Below, piece after piece: positions 29,422-34,318 of a stretch of DNA of 34,318 bases. How positions within the stretch are numbered: position 1 is the first letter of the stretch; each line of letters opens with the position of its first letter. The stretch lies in the NCBI GenBank assembly GCA_038522735.1, contig JBCBJX010000024.1, positions 1 through 34,318 on the forward strand, read 5' to 3'. Origin of the DNA: JBCBJX01 sp038522735 (GTDB taxonomy: Bacteria; Pseudomonadota; Alphaproteobacteria; Caulobacterales; Parvularculaceae). The translations under genes were made by a program, and so were the position numbers. Under the pieces are notes generated by a model. It had not been told where the DNA came from, did no database searches, and saw only the letters and a program-made list of their open reading frames with translations.

Positions 29422-30822
29422 ATGACAGATGCATCCGCCGCCATCGACGAAATCCGCGCTGTGCTCGGCCCCAAGGGCGTACTCGACGGCGCCGATCGCG
29501 CGCCCCTCCTGGAGGAATGGCGGGGGCGGTGGCGGGGGGAGACGCCTCTGGTCGTCGCGCCGGCCTCCACCGAAGACGTCGCGAGGGTCGTTCGCCTCTG
29601 CGCCGGGGCCGGGATCGCAATAACGCCGCAGGGCGGCAATACCGGGCTCGTCGGCGGGCAAATCCCGTTCAAGGACGAAATCCTGATGACCCTGCGGCGG
29701 ATGACGCGCATCCGCGAGGTGGACGCGGCGGGCGGCGCCATGACCGTGGAGGCCGGCGTCACCGTGGCGGCGGCGCAGGCTGCGGCGGCGGACGTCGACC
29801 GGCTCTTCCCGCTCTCCCTCGGCTCGGAAGGGACCTGTCAGATCGGCGGCGTCGTCTCCACCAACGCCGGCGGCGTCAACGTCCTCCGCTATGGGAACAT
29901 GCGCGATCTGGTGCTGGGGCTGGAGGTCGTGACCGCTGCTGGCGAGATCTGGAACGGACTCCGGGCGCTCCGCAAGGACAACACCGGGTACGACATAAAG
30001 CACCTCTTCATCGGCGCGGAAGGGACCCTCGGGATCGTCACCGGCGCCGTCCTTAAACTGTTCCCGCGGCCGAAGGAGACGGCGGTCGGCTGGGCGTCCG
30101 TCCCCTCCCCGGGCGCAGCGGTCGATCTTCTCGCCCTCGTGCAAGACGCGACCGGCGGTCTCGCCTCGTCTTTCGAGATCATCGGGCGCCGAGGGCTGGA
30201 GTTGGTGCTGAAGAACGTTCCGGATACGAGCGATCCGCTGGCCCAGTCGCCCTGGTCCGTCCTCGTCGAACTCTCTGCAGGGGAGGCGTCGGGCCTGGCG
30301 GCGCGCCTGGAAAGCGCCCTCGCCCTCGGCGTCGAAGGCGCCCTCGTGTCTGACGCGACCATCGCTCGGAACGACGCGCAGGCGGCGGCGCTCTGGAAGC
30401 TCCGCCATGAGATGTCGGCCGGCATGAAACCGGAAGGATTCGCCGTGAAGTGCGACGTCTCGACGGCGGTCTCGAAAACGCCGGATCTTATCGAACGCGC
30501 CGACCGCGAAGTCCTGCGCATCGCGCCGGGCGCCCGCATCATCGCCTTCGGCCATATCGGCGACGGCAACATCCATTATGACGTATGCAGACCGCTCGAC
30601 TGGACCGAAGAGCGCTTCCGCGCCGTGGGCGATGATATCGAGCAGGCCGTGCACGACGTCGTCGCTGCGCTGGGCGGCTCGATCTCCGCGGAGCACGGTC
30701 TCGGCCGCCTGAAGCGCGCCGAAAACGCCGCGAGAAAAAGCCCCGTGGAGCTTGCCATGCAGCAGGCGGTGAAGGACGCTCTCGATCCGCGGGGGATGAT
30801 GAACCCCGGCAAGGTTCTCTGA
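29422..30822 (+). CDS. FAD-linked 2-hydroxyacid oxidoreductase (GlcD/D2HGDH-like)
   Basis: A 466-residue flavoprotein of the VAO/PCMH type. The FAD domain shows VVAPASTEDVARVVRLCAG, ITPQGGNTGLVGGQIP, SLGSEGTCQIGGVVSTNAGG, LRYGNMRDLVLGLEVV and GAEGTLGIVTGAVLKLFPRP. The C-terminal oxidase domain has IAFGHIGDGNIHYDV (metal and substrate ligands), SAEHGLGRLKR and DPRGMMNPGKVL. This matches D-2-hydroxyglutarate dehydrogenase or D-lactate/glycolate oxidase subunit GlcD; the exact acid is uncertain, and no GlcE or GlcF lies beside it, which slightly favours a single-subunit dehydrogenase. Two small hairpins (30824-30837, 30842-30856) lie between its stop and the next gene. Confidence 0.9.
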   Translation: MTDASAAIDEIRAVLGPKGVLDGADRAPLLEEWRGRWRGETPLVVAPASTEDVARVVRLCAGAGIAITPQGGNTGLVGGQIPFKDEILMTLRRMTRIREVDAAGGAMTVEAGVTVAAAQAAAADVDRLFPLSLGSEGTCQIGGVVSTNAGGVNVLRYGNMRDLVLGLEVVTAAGEIWNGLRALRKDNTGYDIKHLFIGAEGTLGIVTGAVLKLFPRPKETAVGWASVPSPGAAVDLLALVQDATGGLASSFEIIGRRGLELVLKNVPDTSDPLAQSPWSVLVELSAGEASGLAARLESALALGVEGALVSDATIARNDAQAAALWKLRHEMSAGMKPEGFAVKCDVSTAVSKTPDLIERADREVLRIAPGARIIAFGHIGDGNIHYDVCRPLDWTEERFRAVGDDIEQAVHDVVAALGGSISAEHGLGRLKRAENAARKSPVELAMQQAVKDALDPRGMMNPGKVL

Positions 30823-30878
30823 TCGGGCGAACGCCCGTCGCGCGTCCTAAGGACGCAAATCTCAGAAGGGGATTTCTT

Positions 30879-31292
30879 ATGATCGACCAACTCATCGCGC
30901 GGATCGTCGAGCAGATCGGCCTCGACCGGGGCGTCGCTGAACAAGCGCTCGGCTCGCTCCTCGGCCTCCTCCAGAAAGAAGGCGACGGCGCGGCGGTCTC
31001 GCAACTCTTCGACGCCGTGCCGGGCGCAGCGGACCTCGCCTCGAAATTCGGCGGCGGGTCCGGAGGCGGCGGCCTTCTCGGCGGCGTCGCCGGCGCGTTG
31101 TCGGGCGTCCTCGGCGACAAGGCTGGCTCAGCGTTTTCGGCGGTGGCGGCGCTGCAGAACTCCGGTCTCGATATGGATCAGGCGAAATCGATGATGCCGG
31201 TCGTCGCCGGGTTCCTGAAGGAGAACGCGGGCGAAGGCGCCCTCATGAACGCCCTTGAAAGCGTGCCTGCTCTGAAAGATCTCCTGAACTGA
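30879..31292 (+). CDS. DUF2780-like small protein
   Basis: A 137-residue protein starting at ATG 30879 after AAGGGGAT. It has helical ends and a Gly-rich centre (SKFGGGSGGGGLLGGVAGAL). The layout, with an N-terminal helix pair (LIARIVEQIGLDRGVAEQAL), a Gly/Leu linker and a C-terminal VVAGFLKENAGEGALMNAL, resembles DUF2780 (VcgC/VcgE) proteins; the match is by eye and not certain. No signal peptide. Function unknown. Confidence 0.7.
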   Translation: MIDQLIARIVEQIGLDRGVAEQALGSLLGLLQKEGDGAAVSQLFDAVPGAADLASKFGGGSGGGGLLGGVAGALSGVLGDKAGSAFSAVAALQNSGLDMDQAKSMMPVVAGFLKENAGEGALMNALESVPALKDLLN

Positions 31293-31299
31293 CCGCGGC

Positions 31300-31320
31300 G
31301 CGGCCGGTTCGCCCGGCCGC
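31300..31320 (+). terminator. Hairpin after the DUF2780-like gene
   Basis: GCGGCCGG (31300-31307) pairs with CCGGCCGC (31313-31320) around TTCGC. The stem is strong and lies 8 bases after the stop, but no T-tract follows, so termination is possible but unproven. Confidence 0.35.
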
Positions 31321-31363
31321 CCGAACGCGATATGTCGCCGGCGAACCGACAGGAGGCCGACCC

Positions 31364-32152
31364 ATGCTTGTTCTTCTCTCGCCCGCGAAAAACCTCGACT
31401 TCGACGCCGCCAGGCCGGACGTTGAGACGACGAAACCCGCCCTCTCGGCGGAGACCGCGAAACTCGTCGCCGTCGCCAAGGATCAGTCGCGGGCCGATCT
31501 TTCACGGCTGATGGGCATCTCCGACAAGCTGGCGGACCTCAATTACGAGCGCTTTCAGGCCTTCAGGGCCCGCGGCAAGCCGGCGAGCGAGAAGGCCGCC
31601 GCCCTCGCCTTCAACGGCGACGTCTATCAGGGGCTTGAAGCCGGGACGCTGTCAGACGCCGACCTTCAGTATGCGCAGGACCGCCTGCGCATCCTTTCGG
31701 GCCTTTACGGGGCGCTCAGGCCCCTCGACGCGATCCAGCCCTATCGGCTGGAGATGGGAACCAAGCTGAAGACCGAGCGCGGCGGCGATCTCTACGCCTT
31801 CTGGGGCGACCGGATCGCGAAGGAGCTCAACACCGTTTTGAAGGCGAACGGCGGCGACACGATCGTCAATCTAGCCTCGAACGAATACTTCAAGTCCGTC
31901 GATCGCGTCGCGCTGAAAGCGCGGGTGATCACGCCCGCCTTCAAGGATGAGAAGGACGGCAAGCTCCGCTCCCTGATGTATTACGCCAAGCGCGCCCGCG
32001 GCGCGATGGCCCGCTGGATCATCGAGAACCGGATCGAAGATGCCGCGAGCCTCACGAACTATCGCGGCGACGGCTACGTCTACGACAAATCGCTCTCAAG
32101 CGACGAGGACTGGGTGTTCACCCGCGCCCAGCCAGCGCCGAAAGCGGCGTGA
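31364..32152 (+). CDS. yaaA: Peroxide-stress protein YaaA
   Basis: A 262-residue YaaA/DUF328 protein. Family landmarks: MLVLLSPAKNLDF at the N-terminus, LMGISDKLADLNYERFQAF, LAFNGDVYQGLEA, QDRLRILSGLYGALRPLD, YRLEMGTKL, IVNLASNEYFKSV and KRARGAMARWIIENRI. In E. coli YaaA limits free iron during H2O2 stress and binds DNA. AGGAGG lies seven bases before ATG 31364. The gene is complete. Confidence 0.95.
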   Translation: MLVLLSPAKNLDFDAARPDVETTKPALSAETAKLVAVAKDQSRADLSRLMGISDKLADLNYERFQAFRARGKPASEKAAALAFNGDVYQGLEAGTLSDADLQYAQDRLRILSGLYGALRPLDAIQPYRLEMGTKLKTERGGDLYAFWGDRIAKELNTVLKANGGDTIVNLASNEYFKSVDRVALKARVITPAFKDEKDGKLRSLMYYAKRARGAMARWIIENRIEDAASLTNYRGDGYVYDKSLSSDEDWVFTRAQPAPKAA

Positions 32153-32208
32153 TCGGACTTTTCGACAGGCTTTTCGGCCGCCGCGGCGGCGAGACCAGGA
32201 GAACCCCC

Positions 32209-33000
32209 ATGGCGAAAACTCTGGAAGGACAGGCGGCGGTCGTCACCGGATCGACCAGCGGCATCGGCCTCGGCTTCGCCGAAGGCCTCGCGGCCGCCGG
32301 CGCGAACGTGATGCTGAACGGCTTCGGCGAGGCTGACGAAATTGAGGCGAACCGGGCCCGCATCGAGAAGGAAAACGACGTGCGCGTCCTCTATAACGGC
32401 GCGGACATGACGAAGCCGGATGAAATCCGTGCCATGATCGCAGAAACGAAGAACGCCTTCGGCCAGCTCGACATCCTCGTCAACAACGCCGGCATCCAGA
32501 AGGTCTCGCCCATCGACGAGTTCCCCGAGGACAAATGGGACGCGATCATCGCGATCAATCTCACTTCCGCCTTTCACACGATCAAAGCCGCCGTGCCGAT
32601 CATGAAAGCTCAAGGGCGGGGGCGGATCATCAATCTCGCCTCGGCGCACGGGCTCGTCGCCTCGCCCTTCAAATCCGCTTACGTCGCCGCGAAGCACGGC
32701 ATGCTTGGTCTCACCAAGACCGTCGCGCTGGAAGTCGCCGAAGAGAACATCACCTGCAACGCCATCTGCCCCGGCTATGTGGAGACGCCTCTCGTCAAGG
32801 ACCAGATCGCCGACACGGCGAGGGCCCGCGGCATGACCGAGGACGAGGTGGTGAAAGAGGTGATCCTGAAAGCGCAGCCGACGAAGAAGTTCGTCACCTT
32901 CGAGCACCTTAACGGCCTCATGCTCTACCTCGCCTCCGACGCCGGCGCGTCCGTCAACGGCGCGGCGCTGCCGGTCGAGGGCGGCTGGACCGCGCAGTAA
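32209..33000 (+). CDS. bdhA: D-3-hydroxybutyrate dehydrogenase (SDR family)
   Basis: A 263-residue SDR enzyme that would interconvert (R)-3-hydroxybutyrate and acetoacetate with NAD. Motifs: VVTGSTSGIGLGFAEGLAAA (NAD loop), NNAGIQKVSPIDEFPEDKWD, the catalytic Ser-Tyr-Lys in NLASAHGLVASPFKSAYVAAK, CPGYVETPLVKDQI and the C-terminal NGAALPVEGGWTAQ. The 'GIQ(K/H)V.PI..FP..KWD' run is characteristic of 3-hydroxybutyrate dehydrogenases. I start at ATG 32209, seven bases after AGGAG; a GTG at 32149 overlapping yaaA is less likely. The patatin-like gene starts 13 bases after the stop, so the two are likely an operon. Confidence 0.93.
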   Translation: MAKTLEGQAAVVTGSTSGIGLGFAEGLAAAGANVMLNGFGEADEIEANRARIEKENDVRVLYNGADMTKPDEIRAMIAETKNAFGQLDILVNNAGIQKVSPIDEFPEDKWDAIIAINLTSAFHTIKAAVPIMKAQGRGRIINLASAHGLVASPFKSAYVAAKHGMLGLTKTVALEVAEENITCNAICPGYVETPLVKDQIADTARARGMTEDEVVKEVILKAQPTKKFVTFEHLNGLMLYLASDAGASVNGAALPVEGGWTAQ

Positions 33001-33013
33001 ACGGAAGACCTCC

Positions 33014-34114
33014 GTGGCGAAAAACCAGAAACCCATAAACCTCGCCCTGCAGGGCGGCGGCGCGCACGGAGCCTACGCCTGGGGCGTCATGGATCGGCTT
33101 CTGGAGGACAGGCGGCTCGATTTTATCGGCATATCGGCGACCTCCGCGGGGGCGATGAACGCCGCCGCTTACGCCCACGGATATTACCAGGGCGGGCCGA
33201 AGAACAGCGTTGAGGGCGCGCGCGAGGCGCTGCACGCCTTCTGGTACGCCATCAGCAAGGTGAAGGAGCGCTTCGGCCTGTTCGATCCGCCGTGGGCGGC
33301 GGACCTCCATAACGGCGCGTCGGAATATGCGAAGGACATCCCTTATTTCCAGGCGTTTATGGGACTGTGGGAGCCGGCGCACCTCCTCGCTTATTCGGCG
33401 ATGGAGAACTTCACCCGTTCGGTCAGCCCCTATGACTTCAACCCCCTGAAGATCAATCCGCTCCGCGATATTCTGGACGAGCAGATCGACTTCGAGGCCC
33501 TGCGCCAGTGCAAGCATACGAAGCTCTTCATCTCGGCGACGAACGTCAAAACCGGGAAGGTGAAGGTCTTCCGTACGCAGGAGATGACGCGCGACATGGT
33601 GCTCGCGTCCGCGTGCCTCCCCCTCCTCTATCAGGCGGTCGAAATCGGCGAGGACGCCTACTGGGACGGCGGCTATATGGGGAACCCGTCCCTCTGGCCG
33701 CTTTTTTACGATGTGGACACCCGCGACATCCTCATCGTGCACCTCAACCCGATCGAGCGGGAGGAGATCCCCAAGCGCCCGAGCGAGATCCTGAACCGGA
33801 TCAACGAGATTTCCTTCAACACGGCGCTCATCAAAGAAATGCGGGCCGTCGCCTTCGTGCAGAAGCTTCTGCGCGAAGACTGGCTGCACGAGGACAAGCG
33901 CGGCGAGCTGCGCGACATCCATCTGCACTCCATCCGGGCCGATCAGTCCCTGAAGGAATTCTCCCTCGCCTCGAAATACAACACCCAGTGGGCGTTTCTC
34001 TGCGATCTGCGCGACCGCGGCCGCGAGGCGGCGTCTGAATGGTTGGACCGGCATGAAAAGGACGTCGGCGCACGCTCCACCGTCGATCTTCGCAAGGAGT
34101 TTCTGGAGGTGTGA
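33014..34114 (+). CDS. Patatin-like phospholipase-family hydrolase
   Basis: A 366-residue patatin-fold serine hydrolase with a GTG start. The oxyanion loop LALQGGGAHGAYAWGVMDRL is at 10-29; the nucleophile is Ser44 in ISATSAGAMNA; the partner Asp218 is in YWDGGYMGNP. The elbow reads A-T-S-A-G, with Ala where the GxSxG consensus has Gly, which I believe is shared by a subgroup of proteobacterial proteins found beside hydroxybutyrate dehydrogenases. It has no signal peptide. The neighbour suggests a role in intracellular poly(3-hydroxybutyrate) or lipid breakdown, but that is inference. Confidence 0.88.
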   Translation: MAKNQKPINLALQGGGAHGAYAWGVMDRLLEDRRLDFIGISATSAGAMNAAAYAHGYYQGGPKNSVEGAREALHAFWYAISKVKERFGLFDPPWAADLHNGASEYAKDIPYFQAFMGLWEPAHLLAYSAMENFTRSVSPYDFNPLKINPLRDILDEQIDFEALRQCKHTKLFISATNVKTGKVKVFRTQEMTRDMVLASACLPLLYQAVEIGEDAYWDGGYMGNPSLWPLFYDVDTRDILIVHLNPIEREEIPKRPSEILNRINEISFNTALIKEMRAVAFVQKLLREDWLHEDKRGELRDIHLHSIRADQSLKEFSLASKYNTQWAFLCDLRDRGREAASEWLDRHEKDVGARSTVDLRKEFLEV

Positions 34115-34120
34115 TTTCTT

Positions 34121-34143
34121 CCTCTCTCCCTCTGGGAGAGGGG
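34121..34143 (+). repeat. Palindromic repeat, family A, copy 4
   Basis: CCTCTCTCCC-TCT-GGGAGAGGGG, a 10-base-arm hairpin with one T-G mismatch, 6 bases after the patatin gene and 11 bases before the convergent partial gene. The right flank GGTT resembles copy 1. Confidence 0.75.
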
Positions 34144-34154
34144 TTCAAGGCAGC

Positions 34155-34318
34155 TCAAAACAAGTCCGTCTGCTTCGCCGCGGGTGCGATCAGAGCCGGA
34201 TGGTCGTTCCGCACGGCGCCGACATCGCGGCTGACTTCGTACACGTCCCAGAACTCGGCGACGGAGGGTCGCGGCAGCGGGCGCACCGCCTCCACCATTG
34301 TTTCGTCGGCGTGGAGCC
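34155..34318 (-). CDS. Unrecognised protein, C-terminal end (partial)
   Basis: On the minus strand a frame enters from the right edge and ends at TGA (34155-34157), giving about 54 residues: it begins LHADETMVEAVRPLPRPSVA, continues with EFWDVYEVSRDVGAV and ends KQTDLF. Codon choice looks coding (G/C-rich third positions), and no plus-strand frame competes well. I cannot name the family. It is convergent with the patatin gene and separated from it by a palindromic repeat. Confidence 0.5.
   Translation of the reverse strand, partial: LHADETMVEAVRPLPRPSVAEFWDVYEVSRDVGAVRNDHPALIAPAAKQTDLF

Noticed and set aside
29197..30696. A 499-codon minus-strand open frame opposite the FAD oxidase
   Set aside because: It is antisense to a clear flavoprotein gene and runs into the SnoaL-like gene; the translation has no recognisable domain.
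1..34318. CRISPR array, tRNA, rRNA, prophage or integrative element
   Set aside because: No regularly spaced repeats, cloverleaf-like sequence, integrase, transposase or structural phage genes were found on reading both strands by eye.

Overview
This window is about 34 kb of very GC-rich DNA (roughly 70% in typical coding rows) from what looks like an alphaproteobacterial chromosome. The order HDAC-like hydrolase, xseB, dxs, tlyA, RumA-type methyltransferase, the poly-hydroxybutyrate-type genes, many predicted lipoproteins and a TonB-dependent receptor fit that class; Parvularculales, Hyphomonadaceae or Caulobacterales relatives are my best guess, from gene content only. I see no tRNA, rRNA, CRISPR array, integrase or transposase.

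Left part (1-9235): the end of a TonB-dependent receptor, a YtcJ-like amidohydrolase lipoprotein, a divergent TetR regulator/PaaI thioesterase pair, a MerC-DUF1826 operon behind a Zur-like box, a VOC protein and a DUF442 protein that share a start tetranucleotide, a small exported protein, an ATP-grasp-like orphan, an LACTB2-type metallo-hydrolase, and a low-GC macro-domain gene bracketed by inverted palindromic repeats.

Middle part (9236-25086): pdxH and aroC diverge; an alpha/beta hydrolase converges on a long minus-strand run (19551 down to 12128) carrying an HDAC-family hydrolase, histidine phosphatase, xseB, dxs, tlyA, a lipoprotein, a RumA/TrmA-type RNA methyltransferase and a second methyltransferase. 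Then come a DUF4349 lipoprotein, a GFA-SDR pair, a repeat cluster, an acyl-CoA dehydrogenase and a Sua5/TsaC threonylcarbamoyl-AMP synthase.

Right part (25087-34318): two complete RTX proteins with beta-solenoid-like N-termini and M10-type C-termini, separated by the orphan C-terminal remnant of a third copy; a SnoaL-like lipoprotein; an FAD-linked 2-hydroxyacid oxidase; a DUF2780-like protein; yaaA; a 3-hydroxybutyrate dehydrogenase next to a patatin-like hydrolase; and the C-terminus of an unrecognised minus-strand gene.

Most of the window is ordinary chromosome. The parts most worth a second look are the mosaic RTX cluster, the macro-domain gene between inverted repeats, the zinc-type MerC-DUF1826 operon, the shared divergent start codons, and three families of palindromic repeats, one of which shows covariation in its inner hairpin. 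I do not claim a proven new system.
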